Source: Algoriphagus winogradskyi (lineage in GTDB: Bacteria; Bacteroidota; Bacteroidia; Cytophagales; Cyclobacteriaceae). Taken from it: a stretch of 64,000 bases of DNA. Location of the stretch: the NCBI RefSeq assembly GCF_900182815.1, contig NZ_FXUA01000001.1:372001-436000 (forward strand). Direction: 5' to 3'. The notes under the pieces were generated by a model. It saw only the letters and a program-made list of their open reading frames with translations, made no database searches and was not told where the DNA came from. The position numbers were made by a program, and so were the translations under genes. Position 1 is the stretch's first letter. The number at the start of each line of letters is the position of its first letter. This document shows positions 13,700-23,005 of the stretch, piece after piece.

Positions 13700-15478
13700 T
13701 TACCAACCAGGGTTCTGTTCCAAATTTGGATTAAGAGCAATCTCCTCTGATGGAACCGGATACAGATACTGGTAATCTTCCCATGCCGGTGGGTTACCAC
13801 TGAAGAACTGAATGTATCCTTCAGATGCTCCACCTTGAATAGGAATTCTATTATTCACCTCTGAACCAACAATCCAGCGACCTAGCTTTGGATCATCAGT
13901 ATAATCCATTTTCTTCCATCTTCTTAGGTCATCAAATCTAAAACCTTCAGCCATCAATTCGATGCCACGCTCACGTCTGATTTCCCACAATATAGGATCA
14001 ACTTCAGGATCGCGTGTAGGGTCAAAATCTGCAGTAATACTTCCTACACTCATTGGCGCTACGTTACCTCTTTCTCTTAGCTTATTGATCGTCATATCAG
14101 CAACGGATTGGTCAAATTCATCCAATTCCCACTTTGCCTCAGCATAGTTTATTAACACTTCTCCCATTCTAAATATAGGCGCATCACTGAAGTCATTGTT
14201 CTGAATATCGTGGAGACGGTTGTAGTACTTAAATAACTTGTAACCTGTTCTTGAAACATTGTAAGGATCTCCCTCATTGAAATCTCTATAATGTGGAGAA
14301 ACTCTTAAAATGTATCCAGCATGATTTCTAGAAGGCAATACTTTTTGATTTTCAGAGGATATACCAGCCATAAAATCTATGTACTCTCTATCCTTAGGAT
14401 CATCCGAATGTGCCCAAGCCAATCGGTCACCAGAAACTGGCTTCACTCTAAAAGGAGGAGTGATCGTATACAGCATTCTCAAATCCCTACCTCTGAATTC
14501 AGCATAAGGGTCCTTATCTGTTTCAAAATCAGGGCTATTCCAGATCGTCTGTCCATCTTGCATCAGATAGGAATCAGCACCACGTTTTGTTATATCCCAG
14601 TTACCTGCGGAATTTCTATGCCTAGAGGTTAAGCTATGAGTCAAAATTCCGTTTTCATATCTTTTGAATAGCAAAATACCAGGGACTCCATCTAAAGATT
14701 CACTGTTAAACACCTCATTGTAGTTAGGGTGAAGAGTAGGATTATTAGCTATAAGCTGTTCTGATGCTTTGATGGATTCTCTCAGGAACTCTTCTCCGCC
14801 TTGCAATCCATGGTATTTTCTCCAAGTCCCCTCAAACAGCCCGAATCTTGAGATCAAAGCCCGAACCACATCACTGCTAATAGTATTGGTTCCTACCCCA
14901 TTGGTGCCTGGCTCAATGATATTATCTACTGCAAACAACAAATCATCCATCATATTTTTAGCAACCTCTTCTCTTGGAGTCCTAGGTGCAAATAATAGTT
15001 CATCATTGTCTGTCAACACTCGGTCTATCCAAGGCACATCGCCATAAGCAGCGATCTTGGAATAGTAATCATAGGCTCTGAAGAAATAACAAGTTGCCCT
15101 CCAATGGTTCTTCTCTGCTTCTGTCATATTAGACTCTTCCAAATTATCGAGCATAATATTCGTACGGCGAACAAAAGAAAAATCCCAAATAGAAGATGAA
15201 GTAGGAATAGTCTGCCTGCCCCATATCCAGGGTGAGCCTTGACTCGAATTATTTTGCATCATCAAATCAGCATCCCAATCGCTATTCACTGGGCCAAAAT
15301 CATAACCTGGGAATATGGTGTAAAAACCATAGGCATAGGTTTGGGAAACTTGAAAATTCTCAAAAGCATTATCTTCAGAAAATGCTAATTCTGGCTTTTT
15401 ATCCAAGGTGCTTTCAACACAGCTAAATGTGAAAAGTGACACCGAAAGACCGAAAGCTATATTTTTAATTAATTTCAT
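13700..15478 (-). CDS. SusD/RagB-family glycan-binding lipoprotein
   Basis: 592 residues. Lipoprotein signal MKLIKNIAFGLSVSLFTFSC (Cys20), then the all-helical TPR-like SusD fold: N-terminal SusD-like part around residues 25-240 (with M-M-D-D-L-L-F-A-V-D-N-I-I) and the C-terminal RagB domain with F-R-M-G-E-V-L-I-N-Y-A-E-A-K-W near 430 and L-W-E-I-R-R-E-R-G-I-E-L near 500, typical of the family. It sits on the cell surface and caps the SusC barrel encoded just upstream (15578-19060), delivering an oligosaccharide to it. Substrate inferred only from the neighbouring sulfatases: a sulfated glycan. Confidence 0.94.
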   Translation of the reverse strand: MKLIKNIAFGLSVSLFTFSCVESTLDKKPELAFSEDNAFENFQVSQTYAYGFYTIFPGYDFGPVNSDWDADLMMQNNSSQGSPWIWGRQTIPTSSSIWDFSFVRRTNIMLDNLEESNMTEAEKNHWRATCYFFRAYDYYSKIAAYGDVPWIDRVLTDNDELLFAPRTPREEVAKNMMDDLLFAVDNIIEPGTNGVGTNTISSDVVRALISRFGLFEGTWRKYHGLQGGEEFLRESIKASEQLIANNPTLHPNYNEVFNSESLDGVPGILLFKRYENGILTHSLTSRHRNSAGNWDITKRGADSYLMQDGQTIWNSPDFETDKDPYAEFRGRDLRMLYTITPPFRVKPVSGDRLAWAHSDDPKDREYIDFMAGISSENQKVLPSRNHAGYILRVSPHYRDFNEGDPYNVSRTGYKLFKYYNRLHDIQNNDFSDAPIFRMGEVLINYAEAKWELDEFDQSVADMTINKLRERGNVAPMSVGSITADFDPTRDPEVDPILWEIRRERGIELMAEGFRFDDLRRWKKMDYTDDPKLGRWIVGSEVNNRIPIQGGASEGYIQFFSGNPPAWEDYQYLYPVPSEEIALNPNLEQNPGW

Positions 15479-15577
15479 CTGTTTATTATTTTAAATGGTC
15501 AGATGGAATCTCGCATAATCGATGATCAACCTTTTATTTGAAGACCTCGACATGCTCGATTTCATAATTTTCAATTT

Positions 15578-18500
15578 TTAAAATGTCACATTAAGTCCGA
15601 AGGAAACCTTCTTAATAAATGGATAATTACCCCCATTGTTGATACCTGTCAAATCAGCATCAAGCCCATCTGGCAGATGATCAAAATTCAATAGATTTTC
15701 TCCTGAGACATACATTCTAAATCGAGTGATCTTAAGTTTATCCAATAGCTGATCACTTAATGTGTAGCCAACGGTAATATTCTGAAGTCTTAGATAAGCT
15801 CCATTAGCCAAGTATTTAGTTTGGACTCTTCTACTGTTTCCGTAATTGCCGCCTCCATTTGGATAGTTTCTTGGATAAAAAGCATCCGTATTTTCAGGCG
15901 TCCAGTAATCCAGCTGGTGTGCATACACCGTTGTGAATTCAAATGTATATGGGAAGGAAACCGGATTATTGATCCAAACATCTCGCTGACCAATGCCTCT
16001 AATTAGAAATGAGAGATCAAAATTGCTATAGGAAACATAGCCATTTACGCCAAATTCCATACCTCTAGTAGAGTTACCAATAATAGACCGATCTCCAGGA
16101 TCGTCTAATGTACTATTGCCAGTAAAAATTTCCCCATCTCCATTAAGATCAAGATATTTTATATCTCCTGGGTTTTGATTAACTCCTTTGTATGATGGCA
16201 CTCCATCTTTCAATTCTCCATTTAATAAATTATCATCTAGTGAACCTTCAACAAAATCATCTATGGTGTAATACCCATCCGTGGTGAATCCCCAGATTTC
16301 ATTGATATTCTGACCTACATAAAACTGACTTAGAAGCCCAGCTTCATTCTGGAAACGAGTAATCTCAGTATTACTGTTGTAAAGATTAAAACCTAAGCTA
16401 TAATTAAGCTTATTAAAATTTTCACGCCATTTTATATCGAGCTCCCATCCGATGGTTTTTAAATCTGCCACATTTTGTAGAGGAGCAGTTGCTCCTAATA
16501 CACCAGGAAGTTGAGTTCCTGCGGCTAGCATATCCAGTGTTTGTCTGTTATACCAGTCGAATGTTGTAAACAACTTATTCTCAAACAATCCAAAATCAAC
16601 CCCGACGTTAGTAGTCCTTACTCTTTCCCAAGAGTAATTCGCACTTACAAGACCAGGGGCACTTAAACTCACTGCTCTTACGCCAGTATCATTGTCTATC
16701 CAGCCAATATTTGATGAATTCATTGTAGGTAGGTAAGGATAATTGCCCCAAGCTCCTTCTACTGCCTGATTTCCAATTTCCCCCCAAGAACCTCTCAACT
16801 TAAGTTCTGTGATCGCTTTTGCTACACCTGCCATAAATGGTTCTCTACTCACTTTCCAGGCACCTGAGAATGAAGGGAAAAATCCGAAACGATTTCCTTC
16901 AGGGAACCTAGAAGAGCCATCATATCTACCATTTGCCTCCAATAAATATTTATCTTTAAACTGGTAGTTTGCTCTACCAAAGAACCCTACAATACCATAA
17001 TCGGTATAAAAATCACTCACATTGACCACACCAGTAGCAGTAGAAAGTCCTGGGTTGGAAGGTGAAATCAATTCCTGTCTAGAAGCATTAAAGCCTTCAT
17101 TGACAGAAACCTGATTGTTCATCCCAACCATAAAATTGAAATCGTGCTCACCAAAAGATTTGTCATACTTACCATACAGATTGACAGCATGGTAATTCCT
17201 TTTATTCGAACTAGTAAAATAGGAAGATGCTCCTGGATTGTAAGGTGTGATAGAAAGAGTAGCCGGATTGATCATGGTCGGAGTAAACGACGGTGAACTA
17301 ATCTCATTTCTACTTTTTTCAAAAGTATACTCAGCATTAAGCTCCATTCCAGGCAATGGCTTATAGGTACCTTTCAAAAAGAATCGAATCACTTCTTCAA
17401 AATTCTCACGCTCGGGAGAGTACCTGATCATATTTGCCGGTGTAGCAAATGGAATTTGCTCACTCCCACCTAAGTTGTCACTTCCTATAGGAGTTGCAGA
17501 ATGAAAGTTAATGGCACTGTAATACAGATTATTCCAGTTACCACTCAGAGGACCTGTTCTCAATCCATTTTTATAGATGGTATTAAGCGTAGTACTGAAT
17601 TTTGGGCTAAACTGTGTAGTGAGGTCAACATTCGCAGTATATCGAGTATAACTATCCTTATCAGTCACCATGATCCCATCTTCGTCATTAAAACCAAGTG
17701 ATACTCTATACGATGTGTTTTCACTACCTCCTTTGACTGAAAGGTTGTGAATCTGCTCAAAACCGCTAGAACCTAGGAACTCGCCATATAAATCATTCTC
17801 TCTTACATAGTAACGAAGTCCATTCGGGTCAGTAATATACCCTTCAGGATAAGCACCAGGGTTTGCGTTGTAATCATTGATGTAACCAATCCAATCTGAA
17901 ACATTTTGTCCAGTCCAATAAGTCTGCTGCCCCCAATCGTCCAACGCGGTAACGAATTCAAGAGGAGAAGCTTTCTCTGGCAAGGTACTTGGCTTTGTGA
18001 AACCAAAATTATTTGAATATTCCAGTTTCATTGGTTGCTTTAAACCTCCAGTTTTGGTCGTTATTAAGATAACTCCGAAAGCGGCTTCAGCACCATAAAT
18101 AGAGGCTGCAGATGCATCTTTAAGAACAACTACATTTTCAATATCCCTAGGGTTGACATCATCCAGACTCATAGGTACATTATTTACCAGTACAAGTGGG
18201 GATCCGCCGTTGATTGATGTAAATCCTCTAATATTAATGTTGGTTCCTGAACCAGGCTGACCACTACCATACGTAATCTGTAATCCTGGAACAGTACCCT
18301 GTAGTGCTTTTGCAGCATCTGTAACAGGTCTATCTCCAAGTACTCTGTCCATTTTCACAGAAGTAACGGCACCGGAAATATCCTCACGCTCCTTACTCCC
18401 GAAACCAACCACAACAATTTCTTCCAGCCCTTCCATATCTTCTTCCAGCACAATATCTACTCGGTCTTGTGCACCAACTGCCACCTCTTGCTTTAGGTAA

Positions 18501-19060
18501 CCAATGTAGCTAACCACCAAAACAGCACCTTCATCAGGCACAGTAAGTGTATAGTTTCCATCAAGATCAGTGACAGTACCTTGTACACTACCTTTTAAAA
18601 GAATATTTGCACCAGGTACCCCTAAACCATCTATAGCTGAAGTGACCTTTCCAGAAATTTCTCTCTGTTTCTGTTCTTGTCTAACAACCTTTTCTTTAGA
18701 AGCTACTGAGTTGACACTGATCGTCTCATTCACTTGTTTAAATTTCAGTTGGGATTGCTGCGCGATTTCTCCCAGAAATGCTGCAACAGAAGCCCGACTG
18801 TTTTTCAGAATTACTTTTTTTGACAGATCTACACCAGCATCTGTATAGAAAAATGTAAAAGGGCTTTTCCTTTCAATTTCTCTGAAAGCATCTTTTATAG
18901 ACAACTCTCTAGGTTGCATGGAAATCACAACCTTTTCTATATCATCGGCCTGAGTCAGCTCATCTGCCACAGCAGTAGAAAAGACTGACATCCCCAGCAG
19001 GAGGACTACTAAAAGGCCTAGATTTAGCAACGGATTTAAAACACGTAAACTCTTAATCAT
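15578..19060 (-). CDS. SusC-family TonB-dependent receptor with STN signalling domain
   Basis: 1160 residues. Signal peptide about 1-32; STN domain about 44-105 (Q-P-R-E-L-S-I-K-D-A-F); CarboxypepD_reg-like domain 134-207; linker E-E-I-V-V-V-G-F-G (213-221); plug 225-340; 22-strand barrel to the terminal Phe. It imports an oligosaccharide across the outer membrane with its SusD partner, using TonB energy. The STN domain is the part that contacts a FecR anti-sigma factor in FecA-type systems, and the FecR and sigma genes lie directly upstream (19151-20895), so substrate binding probably switches on its own locus. Confidence 0.95.
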   Translation of the reverse strand: MIKSLRVLNPLLNLGLLVVLLLGMSVFSTAVADELTQADDIEKVVISMQPRELSIKDAFREIERKSPFTFFYTDAGVDLSKKVILKNSRASVAAFLGEIAQQSQLKFKQVNETISVNSVASKEKVVRQEQKQREISGKVTSAIDGLGVPGANILLKGSVQGTVTDLDGNYTLTVPDEGAVLVVSYIGYLKQEVAVGAQDRVDIVLEEDMEGLEEIVVVGFGSKEREDISGAVTSVKMDRVLGDRPVTDAAKALQGTVPGLQITYGSGQPGSGTNINIRGFTSINGGSPLVLVNNVPMSLDDVNPRDIENVVVLKDASAASIYGAEAAFGVILITTKTGGLKQPMKLEYSNNFGFTKPSTLPEKASPLEFVTALDDWGQQTYWTGQNVSDWIGYINDYNANPGAYPEGYITDPNGLRYYVRENDLYGEFLGSSGFEQIHNLSVKGGSENTSYRVSLGFNDEDGIMVTDKDSYTRYTANVDLTTQFSPKFSTTLNTIYKNGLRTGPLSGNWNNLYYSAINFHSATPIGSDNLGGSEQIPFATPANMIRYSPERENFEEVIRFFLKGTYKPLPGMELNAEYTFEKSRNEISSPSFTPTMINPATLSITPYNPGASSYFTSSNKRNYHAVNLYGKYDKSFGEHDFNFMVGMNNQVSVNEGFNASRQELISPSNPGLSTATGVVNVSDFYTDYGIVGFFGRANYQFKDKYLLEANGRYDGSSRFPEGNRFGFFPSFSGAWKVSREPFMAGVAKAITELKLRGSWGEIGNQAVEGAWGNYPYLPTMNSSNIGWIDNDTGVRAVSLSAPGLVSANYSWERVRTTNVGVDFGLFENKLFTTFDWYNRQTLDMLAAGTQLPGVLGATAPLQNVADLKTIGWELDIKWRENFNKLNYSLGFNLYNSNTEITRFQNEAGLLSQFYVGQNINEIWGFTTDGYYTIDDFVEGSLDDNLLNGELKDGVPSYKGVNQNPGDIKYLDLNGDGEIFTGNSTLDDPGDRSIIGNSTRGMEFGVNGYVSYSNFDLSFLIRGIGQRDVWINNPVSFPYTFEFTTVYAHQLDYWTPENTDAFYPRNYPNGGGNYGNSRRVQTKYLANGAYLRLQNITVGYTLSDQLLDKLKITRFRMYVSGENLLNFDHLPDGLDADLTGINNGGNYPFIKKVSFGLNVTF

Positions 19061-19150
19061 AGTACATCATTTAACATTAGGTTTATTATTTAATTCTCTT
19101 TGGACATCTATATCACTGATAGACAGTAGTTAATAGGACTTAGCACAAAA

Positions 19151-20188
19151 TCACTCTTTGGTGAAATTCACAAACACTGTATCCCTATTTATTCTATAAT
19201 TAAAGTGATTTGAATAACTAAGAACTTCTAAAACATTTTCCAGAGTTTCTCCTTCTTGAAATTTCCCCACTCCCTTAGCTTTGTTGATATTTCCTTTCAC
19301 TTCAAACTTTACCCCATACCATCTTTCTAAATTTTTGAATATATCTTCAAAAGGAAAATTTCGAAACTCCAATACACCTGAAGTCCATTGAGTTTCCCGG
19401 GTGATATCTCCTTTCTTTTTCTCAAAAACGTCTTGTTCTGTAGCTAAAACTGCCTTTTCACCTGGCTCGAGAATGAAAGCCTCATTACTCTGAGAATGGT
19501 TAACTCTTACTTTTCCCTCTACTAGTAATACCTCCACTTTACTCTCATTTTCATAAGCTTTGACATTAAAAATGGTCCCTAAGGCTTCGGTATTGAGACC
19601 AAGGCTTTTTACCACAAAAGGATGTAAACTATCTTTTGCCACATTGATATAAGCCTCTCCTATCAGTTCAAGATTTCTATTCACAGCAAAATCCTCTGCA
19701 TAGACTATGGAGCTTTCAGAATTGAGGGAAACCATAGAGCCATCTGGCAATTGAAATTTGGACTTAACCCCCGCAGGATTTGATCTGGTTATTTGCTTTA
19801 TTTGAACTTGCGCCACTTCAGGAACTGAGTCAGTCGAAGTTATTTTTTGAAAAATAAAAGGCACACCAAGTATGAAAATCAAAATAGCCGCAACTTTATA
19901 CCAAATAGGAATTGAAGCTCGTTTTGAGTAGCCTTTTAAATCAGGCTTTGTGATAGGTTTCTCATTCTCTAAATTGAAAGCAGACTTCTCTTCATTAATT
20001 TTTTCAAGAAGTGAACTCTTATCCCAATCGGCGTAGTCCTTTGTACTTTCTTCGCTCCAATTAGATTCCAATTTGGACTCTAGAAAAATCTTACCCTCGG
20101 TGGTATCAAGCCAAGCTGAAAACTCTGCAGCTTCAACTTTTGACATTTTACCTTCAAAAAAATTATTAAACTCCTGATTCTTGTTCAT
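19151..20188 (-). CDS. FecR-family anti-sigma factor
   Basis: 345 residues. A cytoplasmic N-terminal part (1-90) that would hold the sigma factor, one membrane span (about 94-113, I-P-I-W-Y-K-V-A-A-I-L-I-F-I), the FecR beta domain (about 135-230, with N-P-A-G-V-K-S-K-F-Q-L-P-D-G-S) and a C-terminal DUF4974 domain (275-345) related to STN. It carries the signal from the STN domain of the adjacent SusC to the ECF sigma factor encoded 122 bases upstream. Order sigma, FecR, SusC, SusD is the standard one in Bacteroidota. Confidence 0.94.
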   Translation of the reverse strand: MNKNQEFNNFFEGKMSKVEAAEFSAWLDTTEGKIFLESKLESNWSEESTKDYADWDKSSLLEKINEEKSAFNLENEKPITKPDLKGYSKRASIPIWYKVAAILIFILGVPFIFQKITSTDSVPEVAQVQIKQITRSNPAGVKSKFQLPDGSMVSLNSESSIVYAEDFAVNRNLELIGEAYINVAKDSLHPFVVKSLGLNTEALGTIFNVKAYENESKVEVLLVEGKVRVNHSQSNEAFILEPGEKAVLATEQDVFEKKKGDITRETQWTSGVLEFRNFPFEDIFKNLERWYGVKFEVKGNINKAKGVGKFQEGETLENVLEVLSYSNHFNYRINRDTVFVNFTKE

Positions 20189-20310
20189 CCAGTATCTCTA
20201 TTTGAATTATATAGACACCAGACTTTAAAAAGTCCCACTGGATTATTAAAAAAATTTAAAATTTAATTTCAGGATAGCTAACCAACGCCAAAGATGTACA
20301 ATGAAAAAGT

Positions 20311-20895
20311 CTAATCTAACAAACTAAGAATCATCAAGAGGGCAATAATTTCTCTATCCTTTATCCTTGTTTTCAGAAACTTGTTAGCCTCAACCAATTG
20401 ATTTTTAACGGTCTTTTTGGAAATATTTAACTTTTCAGCAATCTCATCCAAAGAAAAAGACTCCATCCTTTTCAGCATAAAAACCTCTCGTTGCCGGGGA
20501 GGAAGTTTCTCTACCTCGCGCAATGATGCTTCTAGCATTTCTGCATAAATCAATTCATCCTCAGTTTGATTAGCAATAAAATCTATAGTAGAAACCCATT
20601 CATTAGTTTGCAATAATTGCCTTGCATTCCGTTGACAAAGACGCACAACGATGGATTTTAAAATAGAAAGCAAATAAGCATTAAAGCTCAATGAAGGGTC
20701 TAGCCTTTCTCTATTTTTCCAAATTTTGATAAAAGTCTCTTGAACTACACCTTCAGCATCTTCATGACTTAAACTCATTTTACGGGAAGTGCTATAGATC
20801 TTTAATGCATACTTAGCGTACAAAAAATTAAATGCAGACTCTGAACCCGACCTGAGCTCCTTCACATGGACAGCATCTTCCCCACAAGTTGTCAT
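20311..20895 (-). CDS. ECF RNA polymerase sigma factor (Bacteroidota type)
   Basis: 194 residues. Sigma region 2 about 22-90 (F-N-F-L-Y-A-K-Y, then E-D-A-E-G-V-V-Q-E-T-F-I-K-I-W) and region 4 about 130-180 (L-P-P-R-Q-R-E-V-F through the helix-turn-helix I-S-K-K-T-V-K-N-Q-L). The C-terminus is strongly hydrophobic (I-I-A-L-L-M-I-L-S-L-L-D). That tail is not part of the sigma fold and may contact FecR or the membrane. It is expected to direct transcription of the SusC/SusD genes and perhaps sulfatases nearby. Confidence 0.94.
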   Translation of the reverse strand: MTTCGEDAVHVKELRSGSESAFNFLYAKYALKIYSTSRKMSLSHEDAEGVVQETFIKIWKNRERLDPSLSFNAYLLSILKSIVVRLCQRNARQLLQTNEWVSTIDFIANQTEDELIYAEMLEASLREVEKLPPRQREVFMLKRMESFSLDEIAEKLNISKKTVKNQLVEANKFLKTRIKDREIIALLMILSLLD

Positions 20896-21069
20896 TTAAA
20901 ATTTAGTCTAGATTGGGCTATTTTATACGAAGCTAATTAACAAAATTTCTGCAACTTTCTAGTTCTTTTGCACTAATTACCACTATTTTCAAAAATCGAT
21001 AGTGCCCAAGAAGTGTATAGTATAGAATTGGAATTAAGGGAATTATCCAAATTCTTCAACTCCAATGAA

Positions 21070-22959
21070 CTACCTATACTCAAACGTATTAGGCACCAAT
21101 CCCAAACTTCCAAGGAAATCTTTACTCGCTGCAGAAGTATTGTATTCAGCATCACCTCTTCCATAAACTTCCTTCACCACTTCAATAAAAGGTTCTTTGT
21201 GGCTGGAATAAATCAGGTAATTAATTGCCATAAGAGCTAAATGCCCATTGGAATCCAATACTGAATCCTTGAGTAGCTTTTCTGCCCCTTTACTTTGATT
21301 TAACTCATATAGAATCGCAGCCATGGTGATCGCAACGGGAGAGTAAGTATCATCCAGTTTACTTGATAATTGTTCGGCAAATGGTGAGAGCAAATTCCTA
21401 TCCTGAGACATTAATCCCAGCGCCGCCCAATATCGAATGATTTCATTTTCTGATTGCAAATATTCCAATTGCAGAAGCAGCACTTCCTGATTTCGAAACC
21501 CTGCAAGCTTTGCTACCTCATATATTTCAGCAAGAGGATATTGGGAAATTTCTAGGCGATATTCATAAGGATTGGAGCTAGATGAGATTTTATCCAATTC
21601 ATATTCTGGCAAAAACATTACATCTTTTCTCTCAAGTATGCGTGCATCAAGTTCTCTCCGCATCTTGGTAGCCAACTCTTGAAATTCAGGTTTGTTGATT
21701 AGGTTATTTGTTTCCCAGATATCTTTTTCAATATCATATAGGACTTCTGCTTCACGATGCTCAAAAATTCTTTTTTGCAAAGGATTCAAGACATTATTTT
21801 TATAGTCGCTCCACATAATCTGCTTGATATCTCCGATTTCCATATATCTGATGTATCTAGCCTCAGGCATAAATGGCATATAGTTCCTGGAATAAATATA
21901 CCTTCCATCAGTTACCGTACGAACCATATCTATACCATTGTCAGATCGATCAGAAGAAAGAAACACCTTATTTACCTCAGGGCTTCTACGCTCCCCAATC
22001 AACACTCTTCCCTTTAGATAATCAGGAGCTTTTCCTCCAGCGAGACTGATCAATGTAGGCGCAAGATCCTCGAAACTAATAAGTTCCTCCGTACTCCCAC
22101 CTATTTCCCAAGGGGACAAATGCTTATATTTTTCAGGAAACCAAATTGTAAATGGAACTCTGTATCCAAAGTTAATCCCATTGGTTTTGCCTCGTGGCAT
22201 TCCTTCCCCGTGATCTGCAAAAATGAAAATGATGGTCTCATCCAATAATCCGTCTCCTTCTAATCTGGCTATAAGCTCACCAATTCTGTTGTCCGTTAGT
22301 TTTAAGCTATTATACACCCTAGCCATCTGCTTTCGCATCTCTGGACTATCCCTGTAAAAAGGAGGCATCTCAAACTCATTTTCGCCAATTCTATCTTCTT
22401 CAGGCAATTGCTCCAACACCTCCTTCACATACCACTCATAAGGATTGGTCATGGTACGGGACTGATGAGATTCGTTGAAATTGAATACTGAGAAAAAAGG
22501 TTGTCCCTCCTTCCTATTCCACCACCCTGCATTTCCGGAGCTTTCATCCCAAGCTTCAGCAATGAATCCTTTCTCATTAGCAACATTATAGTCCGTTTTA
22601 CTATTGTTCGTCGCATAGTATCCAGCTTGCTTCAAATAGAATGGGAAACCTTTAATTTCCGACGGAATCGGGTAATTACTGCGATGATTTCCTGTTCCCA
22701 ATTCATAGGTCTTCACTCCTGTAATTATAGTGGATCGGCTTGGTGAACAAACAGTTCCGGTAGAAAAAGCATTAGTAAACTGTACTCCTTCCCTTGTGAA
22801 TTTATCCATGAAAGGAGTACTGGAATCCTTATTTCCATAGCTCCCGATAAATTGTGGAGAGGTGTCTTCAATAGTGATCCAAAGGATATTTGGTTGCTGA
22901 GCAAAGCCGGAAAAACTGATAAACGCTATTGCAAGTAATATTGCTTTCAAAAACTTCAT
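21070..22959 (-). CDS. exported sulfatase with C-terminal HEAT-like repeats
   Basis: 629 residues. Signal peptide 1-21, metal motif T-I-E-D-T-S (28-33; one Asp replaced by Glu, as in heparan N-sulfatase-like proteins), formylglycine motif C-S-P-S-R (Cys71), and D-H-G-E-G near 245. About residues 480-629 form short helical repeats (N-E-I-I-R-Y-W-A-A-L-G-L, S-P-V-A-I-T-M-A-A-I-L-Y, G-H-L-A-L-M-A-I-N-Y-L) like HEAT repeats, a known extension in one class of bacterial sulfatases. It acts in the periplasm, and the exact sulfated sugar cannot be told. It is the last gene of the sulfatase series of the second module. Confidence 0.92.
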   Translation of the reverse strand: MKFLKAILLAIAFISFSGFAQQPNILWITIEDTSPQFIGSYGNKDSSTPFMDKFTREGVQFTNAFSTGTVCSPSRSTIITGVKTYELGTGNHRSNYPIPSEIKGFPFYLKQAGYYATNNSKTDYNVANEKGFIAEAWDESSGNAGWWNRKEGQPFFSVFNFNESHQSRTMTNPYEWYVKEVLEQLPEEDRIGENEFEMPPFYRDSPEMRKQMARVYNSLKLTDNRIGELIARLEGDGLLDETIIFIFADHGEGMPRGKTNGINFGYRVPFTIWFPEKYKHLSPWEIGGSTEELISFEDLAPTLISLAGGKAPDYLKGRVLIGERRSPEVNKVFLSSDRSDNGIDMVRTVTDGRYIYSRNYMPFMPEARYIRYMEIGDIKQIMWSDYKNNVLNPLQKRIFEHREAEVLYDIEKDIWETNNLINKPEFQELATKMRRELDARILERKDVMFLPEYELDKISSSSNPYEYRLEISQYPLAEIYEVAKLAGFRNQEVLLLQLEYLQSENEIIRYWAALGLMSQDRNLLSPFAEQLSSKLDDTYSPVAITMAAILYELNQSKGAEKLLKDSVLDSNGHLALMAINYLIYSSHKEPFIEVVKEVYGRGDAEYNTSAASKDFLGSLGLVPNTFEYR

Positions 22960-23005
22960 GTTGGGCTTTAGTTAATTAATAAAGTAATTGTGAGAAATGT
23001 TAATC

